Assembly (NCBI GenBank): GCA_030429545.1
Contig: JAUIFF010000013.1
Coordinates: 1 to 64,000 of the forward strand
DNA: 64,000 nucleotides
DNA from: Polyangia bacterium
Lineage (GTDB): Bacteria > Myxococcota_A > Polyangia > Nannocystales > Nannocystaceae
Direction of reading: 5' to 3'
Shown: positions 25,661 through 35,059 of the stretch, in pieces
Numbering within the stretch: position 1 is the first letter of the stretch
Layout of the letters: each line of letters starts with the position of its first letter
The notes under the pieces: model-generated
Databases searched by the model: none
What the model was told of the DNA's origin: nothing
What the model saw: the letters and a program-made list of their open reading frames with translations, nothing else
Position numbers and translations under genes: made by a program

Positions 25661-25958
25661 GGTCGAGCGCCGCGTTGGCAGCAGCACGGTCGAGCGTCGC
25701 CGCGTCGGCAGCGGCACTGGTCGAGCGCCGCCGCGTTGGCAGCGGGTCGGTCGAGCGTCGCGCGTCGGCAGCGGCCCGGTCGAGCGCCGCCGCGTCGGCA
25801 GCGGCCCGGTCGAGCGCCGCCGCGTCGGCAGCGGGTCGGTCGAGCGCCGCCGCGTCGGCAGCGGGTCGGTCGAGCGCCGCCGCGTCGGCAGCGGGTCGGT
25901 CGAGCGCCGCCGCGTCGGCCACACGGTCGAGCACCGCCGCGTTGGCAGCCACACGGTC
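25661..25958. repeat. 30-bp minisatellite, about ten copies
   Basis: About ten head-to-tail units of 30 bp with the core GGTCGAGCGCCGCCGCGTCG. Units in the middle (25780-25910) are nearly identical; outer units have decayed. The period is a multiple of three, so all frames stay open and long low-complexity reading frames exist on both strands. On the minus strand one frame gives a decapeptide of Ala, Asp, Leu and Arg. No start or domain supports real coding. The rest of the 472-base gap 25643-26114 holds only short GTCGCGGAGTA repeats at its left end. Confidence 0.88.
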
Positions 25959-26114
25959 CAGGCGCAGACCCGAGGTTCGACTGCTCACGCGCCCGAACGC
26001 TGTCGACCGAGACCTGCTAAGCGCAGCGCAGGCAGCTGACATGGCGGAAACGCCAGCGCGCTGCCCGACACACACAGACAGCGAGCTCGCACCCCAAGAA
26101 GCCTCGAAATCGAC

Positions 26115-28742
26115 CTAGAGGACAACCTCAACATCGGTGATTTCGGTCGAAATTCTCAGCTCAAGGTTTGTGTTTGCATATACATGAAAGCCCTGCATTT
26201 CGCCGAGGTCGATCATGCCGAGCCCGCTGAGGTCGGCGACGACATGGTCTGAGGGCCCGCCGTGGACCTTGTGAAAGTTGTAGCCACTCGACAGGGCTCG
26301 CAGACTACGGGCGTCGATGTGGAGGGTACAGTCCATATCTTGCAGGTCGACCTCCTCGACATCGATGATCCGGCGGTCGTGCATGGTTGTGAGATCGATG
26401 TCGAGCCCTGGGCTGCCGCAGCTGAGTGTGTCGTAGTGCCCGCCACCGTCGATGCGGGCGAACTCGAGGTCGATGATTGTAAAGACATCATCGCCGCCAC
26501 CGCCGTAGAGAACATCGTCTCCGATGGCTTCGAGGTAGTCGTTGCCGGGACCTGCGTTCATGATGTCGCGGCCTGGGCCCGAAAGCAGCACATCGGGCCC
26601 ATCACTCCCGAGCACGTCGACGTCGTGGGTGAAGTTGCCACCGTGGATCAGGTAGCCACGGCCCGAGGTCGGTCCATTGGGGCCGTCTAGGTGGGCGCCG
26701 ATCAAGATGTCCTCAAATCCATCGCCGTTGAAGTCGCCCGCCATCGAGACTGAAAACCCTGTATATGCACCTTCATTTTGGCCGAGTACCACCACCCCGT
26801 CGTTGACATCGGGATCGATCGGGTTGGCCACCTGGGCGAGTGTGAGCGACTGGGATTCGGGACGGCCGTAGATGATATAGGCGCGGCCGGCATCGGGCTG
26901 GGCATTGGCACTGGCGCCATAGGCTCCGACAATGACGTCGTCGAACCCATCGCCGTTGATATCGCCGGCACCGGCCATCGAGAACCCTGCGTAGTCCCGC
27001 GGGTAGGCCCCGTCGATTGAAATACCTTGTTGTTGTGCGAGTAGCTCCTTGAGGTCGACGGCGGCCGTGTCAGGCTTGCCAAACACGATATACGCGCGGC
27101 CCGACGAGTCGCCGTTGACATCGTGGCGAAAGGCGCCCACGAGGATGTCGTCGAAGCTGTCGCCGTTGATATCCCCACCTGCGGCGACGGCCCGGCCAGC
27201 CCGATCAGCATCTTCCTCGCCCTCGATCACAAACCCGCCGACACCGTCGACGATGTCGCTGAGCTGAACCGGGGTCGTGTCTTGTTTGCCAAACACGACA
27301 TAGGCACGGCCCCCGTGGTGTTCGCCACCCCCGGCATTCGCCGCGCCAATGACGATGTCGGCCAGCCCGTCGTTGTTGACGTCACCGGCTGGGCTGACAC
27401 TCTCGCCTGTCAGGAAGTTCTCTCCCTCGCCGAACATGGCAAATCCACCGATCCCTGCCTCGACGTGGTTCAGCCCGAGGGTCGTTGGGTCCTGTTTGCC
27501 GAACACGACATAGGCGCGACCAGCCGCGAGGTTGCCGTCGACCGGTGCTCCCGGTGCGCCGACGAGAATGTCGTCGAACCCGTCGCCGTTGACATCTCCG
27601 GCGATCGCCACGGAGGCTCCGGCGAGGTGGACGATACCACCGCCGTACATGGTAAAGCCGCCCTGGTTTTCCTTGACATTGGACAGCAGCACATAGTCTT
27701 GATTGTCCTTGCCAAACACGACATAGGCCGACCCCGAAGCCACCCCATTTTCGTCTGTGTTTGGTGTGCCTACAACAATGTCGGCGAGACCGTCACCGTT
27801 GATATCACCGCCGCCCGCGATCGAACGACCGGCGTAGTGACTGGCACCGATGCCGTTGATGACAAAGCCGTCGTTGCTGCCGTCGAGCCCGAGGAGTTCG
27901 TAGGATGTCGGGTAGGAGTTGGACTGGCCAAACAGCACGTAGGCGCGACCGGAGTTGTTGCCCAAGACATCCGACTGCGGCGCGGCGACGACGATGTCGT
28001 CGTAGCCATCGCCGTTGACATCGCCGGCTCGCGACACAGCCCGCATCGCGTGGTCCCCTGCCGACTCGCCCTCGAGCGCAAACCCACCGCGATCGGATTT
28101 GTAAAGGGAGGCCCCTGGCATGATTGTCGGTTCGACCTCGATTGTGACAGTCGCCGTGTCGAACTGGTTGTTGCCATCTGTCACGGTGTAGGAAAATGAG
28201 TCGACGCCCCAGTAGTAATCCTCGACCTCGCCAAACGGACTTTCGTAGGGGGTGTAGGTAAAACTGCCGAGCGGAACGAGGGTGAACTCGCCGTCTTTTT
28301 CCGTTGTCGAATCACCGGTTGGGACCAGCGAGAGGGGGTCGTCGTCGGGGTCGTCGTCGTTGGCTAGGGGGCCGTCGACCGCAAGCACAGACAACTTGAA
28401 GGTCGAGCGGGCAATATAGGGGCCGTCGTCCTCGGCAGTCGGGGGGTCGTTGACCCCATCGGTATCATCGCTGTCTGATTCGGAGTCGGAGCCATCGATA
28501 GTCTCGGCGGTTGGGTCACTCGTTGTAGGACCATCGGTCGTCGTCGACTCGGTCTCCGTTGTTTCGTCGGTCTCGGTTTCAGTTGTTTCGCCTGTGGTCT
28601 CGGTTTCGGTAGGACCGGCGGTGGTCTCACCCGAGGACGTCGAAGCAGTGATGTTGGTGGTGTTGGAATTACCCTCACACGCGGTTAGACAAGTGAGCAG
28701 TACGGCGGCCGTTACGGGATAGCGAAGATACATGTGTGCCAT
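26115..28742 (-). CDS. FG-GAP repeat lipoprotein with calcium-binding C-terminus
   Basis: About 875 residues. A signal with lipobox LLTCLTAC is followed by a Thr/Glu/Asp linker (about 20-85). Next is a cadherin-like beta domain (about 90-195) carrying PPTAEDDGPY and VTDGNNQFDT. Seven FG-GAP/integrin-type repeats (about 210-690) each hold G-D-[VIF]-N-G-D-G-x-x-D-I with Ca-binding Asp residues. A short RTX-like segment (GPGNDYLEAIGDDVLYGGGGDD) and a C-terminal beta domain end the protein. Likely a surface-anchored beta-propeller for adhesion or carbohydrate binding. Starts at 28742 and 28733 are both possible. Asp-rich repeats create long false reading frames on the other strand. Confidence 0.88.
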   Translation of the reverse strand: MAHMYLRYPVTAAVLLTCLTACEGNSNTTNITASTSSGETTAGPTETETTGETTETETDETTETESTTTDGPTTSDPTAETIDGSDSESDSDDTDGVNDPPTAEDDGPYIARSTFKLSVLAVDGPLANDDDPDDDPLSLVPTGDSTTEKDGEFTLVPLGSFTYTPYESPFGEVEDYYWGVDSFSYTVTDGNNQFDTATVTIEVEPTIMPGASLYKSDRGGFALEGESAGDHAMRAVSRAGDVNGDGYDDIVVAAPQSDVLGNNSGRAYVLFGQSNSYPTSYELLGLDGSNDGFVINGIGASHYAGRSIAGGGDINGDGLADIVVGTPNTDENGVASGSAYVVFGKDNQDYVLLSNVKENQGGFTMYGGGIVHLAGASVAIAGDVNGDGFDDILVGAPGAPVDGNLAAGRAYVVFGKQDPTTLGLNHVEAGIGGFAMFGEGENFLTGESVSPAGDVNNDGLADIVIGAANAGGGEHHGGRAYVVFGKQDTTPVQLSDIVDGVGGFVIEGEEDADRAGRAVAAGGDINGDSFDDILVGAFRHDVNGDSSGRAYIVFGKPDTAAVDLKELLAQQQGISIDGAYPRDYAGFSMAGAGDINGDGFDDVIVGAYGASANAQPDAGRAYIIYGRPESQSLTLAQVANPIDPDVNDGVVVLGQNEGAYTGFSVSMAGDFNGDGFEDILIGAHLDGPNGPTSGRGYLIHGGNFTHDVDVLGSDGPDVLLSGPGRDIMNAGPGNDYLEAIGDDVLYGGGGDDVFTIIDLEFARIDGGGHYDTLSCGSPGLDIDLTTMHDRRIIDVEEVDLQDMDCTLHIDARSLRALSSGYNFHKVHGGPSDHVVADLSGLGMIDLGEMQGFHVYANTNLELRISTEITDVEVVL

Positions 28743-29000
28743 CACCCGGAGGATAGCCGAGGGCGAGTCGGCGGGATGTGCACATTCGATGAAGTGGGTG
28801 TGTACGTGCGAGATTTTTGCACCTTTCAGGTCATCGATTGCCTCCGTGCGACAGGGTGGTTTCACAGTTCCTGTGCACGCCGCCGTTGCCTGCCGAATTG
28901 CCAAAAGCACAGAAGGCTCACGGCCTGTTTGTGACAATTCGCTTGTAGATTCACATAGCCGCGCGTATGGGCTAAGGTGAACCGGCCGACCGGAGTTTTT
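28743..29000. promoter_or_regulatory. Divergent intergenic region
   Basis: 258 bases between two divergently transcribed lipoprotein genes must hold both promoters. I see no high-scoring -35/-10 pair or sigma-54 site. A one-mismatch relative of the iterated palindrome, TGTACGTGCG, lies at about 28800. Another, TGTAGATTCA, lies at about 28945, just ahead of the rightward gene. Confidence 0.35.
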
Positions 29001-30338
29001 ATGTCCGCACCTTTCCGCTTTCCCTCCGTAAGCACATCCCGTCTGCGCGTTCCGTACGCGCGTATTTCCGTCAGCGCCCTGGTGTTTGGGCTGGTGTTGA
29101 GTGGCTGCGGCGAGGGGGCAGGCGACACTGGATCGGAGAGCGATAGTTCCGGCGCGATAACAACAGCAACCCAGGGACAAACCACCGAAGTCACATCGAC
29201 AGGTTCGACAAGCGCGACCACCGGCGACCCGACCGGCTCCGAAACAGGGAGCGACTCCGACTCGAGCACAACCGACCCGGCCACCGACACCGAGCTCGAA
29301 ACCGACGCGACCGACGCGACCGACGCGACGACCGACGATCCGACCGAGACGAGCGAATCCGACGGCACCGACACGACCAACGGGACCTCGGGTTCACAAA
29401 CGGACGGCACCGACTCGTCCGACACCGAGCCGTGGGAGCCGGTACCGTGCCAGGTCGAAACAACCAAAACCCCGCCCACACCCTCCAACCTGGTGTTCGT
29501 GCTCGACAAGTCTGGGTCGATGACCAACGAAACCTGGGACCACGACGAAAACCTCAACACGCCGGTCATCACCCGTTGGAGCAGTCTCTACTCCGTGGTC
29601 GAGTCGATCGTGACGGAGTTCGACGACACCCTGCGGTTTGGCGCCAAGCTGTTCCCCAAAAAAGATGCAGGTGCATTTTTAGCGACCGGCGCCTGCGAGG
29701 TTGACCCGGGCATCGATGTCCCGGTGGCAGCGGGCAACGCCCAGGCTGTGTTAGATGGGATTCCCGACAGCGAAGCTGTGGTCCAGGGTGGAACGCCCAT
29801 GCAGACCGGCGTGAGCGAGGCCTTCGACTACCTCCTGGCGATTCCCGACGAATATGAGAAGGCCATTGTCCTGGTGGCCGACGGCGAGATCAGTTGCGAA
29901 GAGAACTTCTTTGTCGTCGTGTCCGAGGCCTCGTACATGTGGATGGACCACGGTATTGGCACCTACGTCGTCGGTATCGATGTCAACGAGGAGACCGAGT
30001 CCGATCTCAATGCACTTGCAACGGTCGGTGGCAAACCCAGCGACGGGGAGTTTGCGTTTTACCAAACCCACAACCAGGTCGAGTTGCAAGCTGCCTTCCA
30101 AACAATCATCGACGACACGATCAGCTGCAACATCCCGCTCGACCCCATTCCCGACCATCCCGAGCTGTTCGAGGTGTGGATTGGCGAGCAAAAGATCGAC
30201 GAAGTGGCGTCGTGCCAACTCGATGGCTGGATGTGGGCCGGCGACGACTTCAGCGAAATCACGCTGTGCGGAACAGCCTGCCAAAGCCTCAAGGACGTGG
30301 GTGAGGTCGAGGGGCGCTACTTCTGCGTACCCGAGTAG
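29001..30338 (+). CDS. VWA-domain lipoprotein
   Basis: A 445-residue lipoprotein. ATG at 29001 follows CGGAG. Lipobox LVLSGC lies at about residues 30-35. Residues 45-150 are a Thr/Ser/Asp/Glu linker. Residues 160-370 are a von Willebrand A domain with a full metal site: DKSGSM (D-x-S-x-S, near 169), Thr in GGTPM, and Asp in VADGE. The last 70 residues have six Cys, likely disulphide bonded. VWA domains bind protein ligands through a divalent metal. Together with the divergent FG-GAP gene it suggests a surface adhesion or assembly pair. TGYANNTRCA sites fall at 29666 and 30011. Confidence 0.9.
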   Translation: MSAPFRFPSVSTSRLRVPYARISVSALVFGLVLSGCGEGAGDTGSESDSSGAITTATQGQTTEVTSTGSTSATTGDPTGSETGSDSDSSTTDPATDTELETDATDATDATTDDPTETSESDGTDTTNGTSGSQTDGTDSSDTEPWEPVPCQVETTKTPPTPSNLVFVLDKSGSMTNETWDHDENLNTPVITRWSSLYSVVESIVTEFDDTLRFGAKLFPKKDAGAFLATGACEVDPGIDVPVAAGNAQAVLDGIPDSEAVVQGGTPMQTGVSEAFDYLLAIPDEYEKAIVLVADGEISCEENFFVVVSEASYMWMDHGIGTYVVGIDVNEETESDLNALATVGGKPSDGEFAFYQTHNQVELQAAFQTIIDDTISCNIPLDPIPDHPELFEVWIGEQKIDEVASCQLDGWMWAGDDFSEITLCGTACQSLKDVGEVEGRYFCVPE

Positions 30339-30514
30339 GGGCCCGGTAGCACGAGATGTAAGCGCAGCGCGCAGCCGAGCTGTGGTCTCGGCTGAGCGAT
30401 TCGCCCGCACCTGTTTTTGGGGCCCGGGCGCAGGGCCATCGAAACTGTGAATGTCTGTTAGGGTTCGGCCTATCGCTGTCTTTCGTGTGACAGCTAAACC
30501 AGATAGGTGACGAC

Positions 30515-31750
30515 ATGGCCAGTGCATCCGAAACGACCAACTATTTCCTACGCCGCGCATTCAAGGCATTGGAGCTCGACCCTCGCTACGAGCGGCTGCT
30601 GATGACCCCCGCCCGCGAAGTTCGGGTGGAGCTGCCAATCGTGATGGATGACGGAAACGTCGAGACCTTCATCGGCTACCGCGTGCAGCATGACGACTCC
30701 CGCGGCCCGTTTAAGGGCGGCCTGCGCTACCACCACGAGGTCGAGATTGACGAGGTTCGTTCGCTGGCGAGTTTGATGACCTGGAAGACAGCTGTTGTTG
30801 GCGTCCCGTTTGGAGGGGCCAAGGGCGGCATTCAGGTCGACGCCCGGCGCCTCAGCAAAAGCGAGAGCGAACGCCTGACTCGGCGGTTTGCCACCGCGAT
30901 CAGTGATGTGATTGGCCCCCTGCGCGACATCCCAGCCCCCGACGTCAATACCAATGGCCAGATCATGGGTTGGTTTTTCGACCAGTACAGCCGCAGCAAC
31001 GGCTTTAGCCCCGGGGTGGTCACCGGCAAACCGGTTGAGCTCCACGGCTCCCTCGGCCGCGGTGCCGCGACCGGACGCGGTTGTATGTTTGCCATCCGCG
31101 AATGCCTCAAGCACGACGGCAAGGCCATTGAGGGCACACGCTTTGTCATCCAGGGGTTTGGCAACGTCGGCAGCTGGTTTGCCAAGCTTGTGCATGCGCA
31201 GGGGGGCAAGGTCATCGCCGTCAGCGACATCAATGGTGGCATATACAACGAAGATGGGCTCGACATTCCAGCCCTATGTGCGCATGTCGACAACACCCGC
31301 ACGGTCGTCGAGTTTGCCGGCTCCAAGCCAGTTGCCAATGCCGAGCTGCTGACCCTCGAGTGCGATGTCTTGGTACCCGCCGCGCTCGGGCATGTGTTGA
31401 CCGAGCAAAACGCAGCTGAGGTCAAGGCCGCCTACGTCCTCGAAGCTGCGAATGGTCCGTGTACGGCCGAGGGGGCCGATATTCTCGACTCGCGCAACAT
31501 CCAGTGTATCCCCGATATCTGGGCCAACGCCGGCGGGGTGACGGTGAGCTACTTCGAGTGGACACAAAACCTGCAAAATTTCCGTTGGACCGAACAAAAG
31601 GTCAACACGGAGCTCGAACGCATTATGGTCGATGCGCATACACGTATTCGCGCGGCCATGGAAACGCACGCCTGTTCGATGCGTACCGCCGCATTTATCG
31701 TGGCGGTCCAGGCTGTCAAAAGCGCGACCGACATGCGCGGCCTGCAATAG
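30515..31750 (+). CDS. gdhA: Glutamate dehydrogenase
   Basis: A 411-residue hexameric-type Glu/Leu/Phe/Val dehydrogenase that interconverts glutamate and 2-oxoglutarate plus ammonium. Seen are the substrate region GPFKGGLRYH (near residue 67), catalytic Lys in GGAKGGI (near 107), PAPDVNT, the Rossmann GFGNVG, and the NAGGVTVSYFEW C-terminal signature. The length suits the NAD-type enzyme of about 410-420 residues. ATG at 30515 is preceded by AGGTGA. The upstream 176 bases (30339-30514) hold its promoter region; no operator was recognised. The downstream gene starts 89 bases later. Confidence 0.96.
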   Translation: MASASETTNYFLRRAFKALELDPRYERLLMTPAREVRVELPIVMDDGNVETFIGYRVQHDDSRGPFKGGLRYHHEVEIDEVRSLASLMTWKTAVVGVPFGGAKGGIQVDARRLSKSESERLTRRFATAISDVIGPLRDIPAPDVNTNGQIMGWFFDQYSRSNGFSPGVVTGKPVELHGSLGRGAATGRGCMFAIRECLKHDGKAIEGTRFVIQGFGNVGSWFAKLVHAQGGKVIAVSDINGGIYNEDGLDIPALCAHVDNTRTVVEFAGSKPVANAELLTLECDVLVPAALGHVLTEQNAAEVKAAYVLEAANGPCTAEGADILDSRNIQCIPDIWANAGGVTVSYFEWTQNLQNFRWTEQKVNTELERIMVDAHTRIRAAMETHACSMRTAAFIVAVQAVKSATDMRGLQ

Positions 31751-31839
31751 TCACCGCGTGCTCGCACGCGCTCGCTCGGGCGCGTGCGAACTTGGTGTAT
31801 CAACAACAAATTTCCGTCCCATCTGCTAAACTGGCGTCG

Positions 31840-32694
31840 ATGGAAAGCGACCGCCGCTTTGCTGAGTTTTTGCAGATCCCGAAGTCGGCCACGTCGTTTG
31901 CGGAGGTAGGCCAATGGCTGACCGACGTGCTCGCCCCGCGACTGCTACATGGATGCGAGCTCAAGGTCGCGGGCCAGCCCCACCGGCTCGCCGAAATCGA
32001 GTTCTATCTACATGCACCCGGGCGTCACGAAGATCCATTTACCCACGCCGACCCGATCCAACTGACGACCGGGCAGTGGTACCTCCACCGCACCGGCAAA
32101 GGCTTTCGCGGCGGTACCTACAAGGGGATCGATCTGACATTTGGTGGGGATGTCCACGGCGGGATCCTGTTGCGTTCGCTCGAGTGCCCCGATGGTCGGT
32201 TGGTCGAGGGCCCGTCGCTGTGCGTCGACTACCTGCTTCAAGCTTGTATGTACACCCAGGTTGCGGAGCTCGACCGTGTGATTGGCGGGGTTCCGGCCTG
32301 GAGCGAGAATCCGGTGCAGCTTTGTTGGCGCGAGCCGCCGGGTGACGGTGCCCATGTTCGCAGCGCCAGGGTTGGTCTCACCCTCAAACGGGCGGCCGAA
32401 CACCCGCGCATGCGGGCGCTGATTTTTCAACCCTACCGGTTTTTTATTCGCCCCCGTGATATTCGCAAAGGCCGGAATTATTTGATTTTACAACTTCACC
32501 GCGAGGGGGTGCCGGCGGCTGTGATCGCGGCGCAAACCGGGAGCCCGCTGCGGTCTGTACAACGCCAGATCGATGGCTATACACGAGGTCTCTCCGGGGG
32601 GCACGATGCCTCACTGTCTGCGTTTCAAAACCGGGCCCTATCACCGTCGTTGTTGGCACAGTTGTGTGGCGCCTGGTCGGCGCACTACGGCTAG
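31840..32694 (+). CDS. Conserved hypothetical protein
   Basis: A 284-residue soluble protein that I do not assign to a named family. Its first 180 residues have conserved-looking blocks such as LAEIEFYLH, FTHADPIQL, GQWYLHRTG, GGTYKGIDLTFGG and EGPSLCVDYLL, reminiscent of enzymes that open a small-molecule or DNA-base pocket; 3-methyladenine glycosylase-like folds came to mind but the match is weak. The C-terminal 80 residues are basic and contain QTGSPLRSVQRQI, which looks like a helix-turn-helix. It may be a two-part nucleic-acid-related protein; this is inference. Confidence 0.6.
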   Translation: MESDRRFAEFLQIPKSATSFAEVGQWLTDVLAPRLLHGCELKVAGQPHRLAEIEFYLHAPGRHEDPFTHADPIQLTTGQWYLHRTGKGFRGGTYKGIDLTFGGDVHGGILLRSLECPDGRLVEGPSLCVDYLLQACMYTQVAELDRVIGGVPAWSENPVQLCWREPPGDGAHVRSARVGLTLKRAAEHPRMRALIFQPYRFFIRPRDIRKGRNYLILQLHREGVPAAVIAAQTGSPLRSVQRQIDGYTRGLSGGHDASLSAFQNRALSPSLLAQLCGAWSAHYG

Positions 32695-32746
32695 TTTGTG
32701 ACGGACTTTTGTACCCCAGCCGCGGCGCCGTGATAGGCTTCCGGCA

Positions 32747-33301
32747 ATGTCTGAGCCGCTTCCCGAGATCCAGGTATTCACCTTCAAAGACGGCCTGCTC
32801 GCGCGACTTGCCCACGACCTTCGTCTGTCGCTCACCGGGTTTGAGATCCGGATCGACGGTTCCACGGTCGAGGGGCGGATGTGGCCCGAGTCCCTGCGGG
32901 TCGATGGGGTGATGCGCGGCGCAAACCTACGGGTAGATGAACTTTCGGCCAGTGACCGGGCCAAGATCCAACGCAACATTCGCGAGGACGTGATGGTCAC
33001 GGCGCGCTATCCCGAGGTCCGATTTCGCGGCGAAGTCGAGACCACAGCTGGGGGAGCGCGCGTCACCGGGACCCTCGAGATGCTCGCGCGCCAGCAGCCC
33101 GTCACAGTCAACGTGCGGCGGGAGGGAGACAAGCTTGTCGGGGTGTGCGAGCTGCAACCGTCAAAATGGGGGATTCGGCCCTACAAAGCCCTTGCCGGTG
33201 CGATCAAGCTTCAGGACCGGGTGCGGGTCGCCCTCGCCATCCCTGTCGTCGAAGGCGACAAGGTCTGGCAAGTTGGTTTGGGGGCAACTGCCGCGACCTA
33301 A
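32747..33301 (+). CDS. YceI-like domain protein
   Basis: A 184-residue protein resembling YceI-family lipocalin-like domains: an F-T-F-K-D-G start, LRLSLTGFEIRIDG, RYPEVRFRGEV and a C-terminal S-K-W-G-I-R-P-Y-K-A segment. Family members bind polyisoprenoid or other lipids, usually in the periplasm. This protein has no signal peptide, so it may act in the cytoplasm. It starts 52 bases after the previous gene on the same strand. The stop is followed at 33313 by a TGYANNTRCA site, in the space between convergent genes. Confidence 0.8.
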   Translation: MSEPLPEIQVFTFKDGLLARLAHDLRLSLTGFEIRIDGSTVEGRMWPESLRVDGVMRGANLRVDELSASDRAKIQRNIREDVMVTARYPEVRFRGEVETTAGGARVTGTLEMLARQQPVTVNVRREGDKLVGVCELQPSKWGIRPYKALAGAIKLQDRVRVALAIPVVEGDKVWQVGLGATAAT

Positions 33302-33331
33302 GCACGGTCGCTTGCAGTTGCAGTCAGTTCG

Positions 33332-34609
33332 TTAACGCCGACGACGGAGTCCAAGCAGACCAATGCCGGCGAGTCCCAACAGGCCGTAGGTCAGCGGCGT
33401 GGGCTCCTCAGCTTGTGTGCATGTGCAAGTAATTGTGGTGCCGCCTCCGGTGCCGCCGGCCGAATCGCTGTCGGGGTCGATCGTGACATCGGTGCCGCCG
33501 ACATCGGTGGTGCCCGAAGGGTCGCCGGTTTCGGTGCCACTCGGGTCGCCGGTTGTTTCGGTCGGTCCCGCCGTCTCCATTCCGGTTTCTGTCCCGGCAT
33601 CCGAACTGTCCGTGGCATCGGAGTCGGTGCCGACATCCGAGTCGGTCGCGTCGGTATCGGTGTCGGTATCGGACTCGCCGGTATCGGTATCAGTATCGGT
33701 ATCCGTACCGGAGTCATCGAACGGATCGCCGCAGGCATCTGAGAACCCGGAGACCTCGTCGCTTACACAGCCCTGGGCCCACTCGCCTCCGCCTAGGTGG
33801 GCGTCGAGCGGAAACCCGCCGCAGTCTGGGCCCGGGTTCCAGGTGCCGTCGGCATCGGTACACGGGGTGATGTCGATCATCGTCTCGGCCTCGACCCACT
33901 GCACGGCACCGGCGTGCATGAGCCCGTAAATCGCCGGCTCGCCACACTCCTGGCTGGTGCCGCGGGAGGTAATCCCAAACACGCGCCACGAGCCATCCTC
34001 CATCTGTAAAAACGCGGGACCGCCGGAGTCCCCGTAGCACGAGCTCATGCCATTGCCGCCGAGGATGATTTCGTTGTCGCCGAAAAATTCCTGCACCGTG
34101 GTGGTGACGTGGCGCTTGAGTCCGTAGTCGGGTTGGGAGTCGGCAAACCCAAAACCTGCTAATACAACTTCACTGCCAACCTGCAGCTGCTCGGTCTCAC
34201 AGCCCATCAGAATCGGGACGCGTGGCACATCTTCGACGGGTTCGGCCAGGGTGCAATAGGCCCAGTCCCCGGGGCCGTCGTCGAGGCTAAAGTCGGGGTT
34301 GACATCGCAATCGACGGTGGCAACCGAGCGCTCGGGCTGCATCGAGTCCTCACCAAAAACGACCTCCGAAGGGTTTTGCCCGCCCAACAAAATGCAGTGA
34401 GCGGCGAACATCACAACCTCGGGGTGGACCAAACTACCTGTACAGTCATTGACATAAACGGTACTTGGCCATGCACAGGTCGGGGCTAGTTCCCCGCCAA
34501 AAATCGAACTTTCGTCGTCGTTATTGGCGGCATAGGTTTGCGCATGGGCCGGGGTGGCCAGGCCAATAAGGGTGCAGGCTGTCAACAATCCAAGGAAGCG
34601 ATGGGGCAT
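33332..34609 (-). CDS. Trypsin-like serine protease with Arg-tailed C-terminal sorting signal
   Basis: A 425-residue secreted protease. A signal peptide (cleavage near ATPAHA) leads to a chymotrypsin-fold domain (about 35-260) with the triad His in MFAAHC (near 68), Asp in GDWAYC (near 113) and Ser in YGDSGGP (near 192). A linker of about 100 residues is rich in Asp, Thr and Ser. The end has Cys pairs (TCTCTQ), a hydrophobic helix and R-R-R-R. This tail is like the MYXO-CTERM/GlyGly-type signals that are cleaved during surface anchoring. It is likely a cell-surface protease; the cell's own targets are unknown. Confidence 0.9.
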   Translation of the reverse strand: MPHRFLGLLTACTLIGLATPAHAQTYAANNDDESSIFGGELAPTCAWPSTVYVNDCTGSLVHPEVVMFAAHCILLGGQNPSEVVFGEDSMQPERSVATVDCDVNPDFSLDDGPGDWAYCTLAEPVEDVPRVPILMGCETEQLQVGSEVVLAGFGFADSQPDYGLKRHVTTTVQEFFGDNEIILGGNGMSSCYGDSGGPAFLQMEDGSWRVFGITSRGTSQECGEPAIYGLMHAGAVQWVEAETMIDITPCTDADGTWNPGPDCGGFPLDAHLGGGEWAQGCVSDEVSGFSDACGDPFDDSGTDTDTDTDTGESDTDTDTDATDSDVGTDSDATDSSDAGTETGMETAGPTETTGDPSGTETGDPSGTTDVGGTDVTIDPDSDSAGGTGGGTTITCTCTQAEEPTPLTYGLLGLAGIGLLGLRRRR

Positions 34610-34712
34610 GTGTGTCTCCGTACTCGATTTTTACACGTGCCGGTCGCTTTATGGGGGGACCCGAGCTTCCTCACCACGCCGCGGCTAGGCGGCCGGGTGT
34701 ATCCTAGGGGCA

Positions 34713-35036
34713 ATGTCGTGGCGACCGAGACAATCCAACACGATTCGGAGATCGGTCAGTTTCGCCGCATTGTTGCTCGTTTTGGTCGGCGCTCTCTCAT
34801 GTCAGGTGAAGCACGCGACCACGTCTCCCGGTACCAGCGACCCGCCGTCAAAAGCCCCGACAATGGCCGAATGTGGCGGTTGTACACGGGACTGTGACGG
34901 CGAGCTCGAATGTTGCGAGTACTGGGAAGATTCGTGCCCCGGGCCGGACAGCGAAAACTCAACGTGCGCGGGGTTTTTCGCCTGTGACCCGCGATGTTGC
35001 GATGCCGAACAGGGAAAATCCGCGGCAACAACCTGA
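34713..35036 (+). CDS. Small Cys-rich lipoprotein
   Basis: A 107-residue lipoprotein with lipobox LVGALSC at about residues 24-30. The mature part has eleven or so Cys, including C-G-G-C, C-C-E-Y and C-C-D-A, suggesting several disulphides or metal binding outside the cytoplasm. No family recognised. It lies on the strand opposite to both neighbours, with its own 103-base upstream gap to the protease gene start. Confidence 0.65.
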   Translation: MSWRPRQSNTIRRSVSFAALLLVLVGALSCQVKHATTSPGTSDPPSKAPTMAECGGCTRDCDGELECCEYWEDSCPGPDSENSTCAGFFACDPRCCDAEQGKSAATT

Positions 35037-35059
35037 CCCTAAGATAATGTTCCTAGGGA

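Noticed and set aside
25473..26075. Long minus-strand frame with Ala/Asp/Leu/Arg decapeptide repeats (and similar plus-strand frames)
   Set aside because: It only reflects the 30-bp minisatellite, whose period keeps all frames open. No start context or domain, and it runs into the nuoN-like gene.
27123..28199. 358-codon plus-strand open frame
   Set aside because: Antisense shadow of the FG-GAP repeat lipoprotein; its residues mirror repeated Asp/Gly codons on the other strand.
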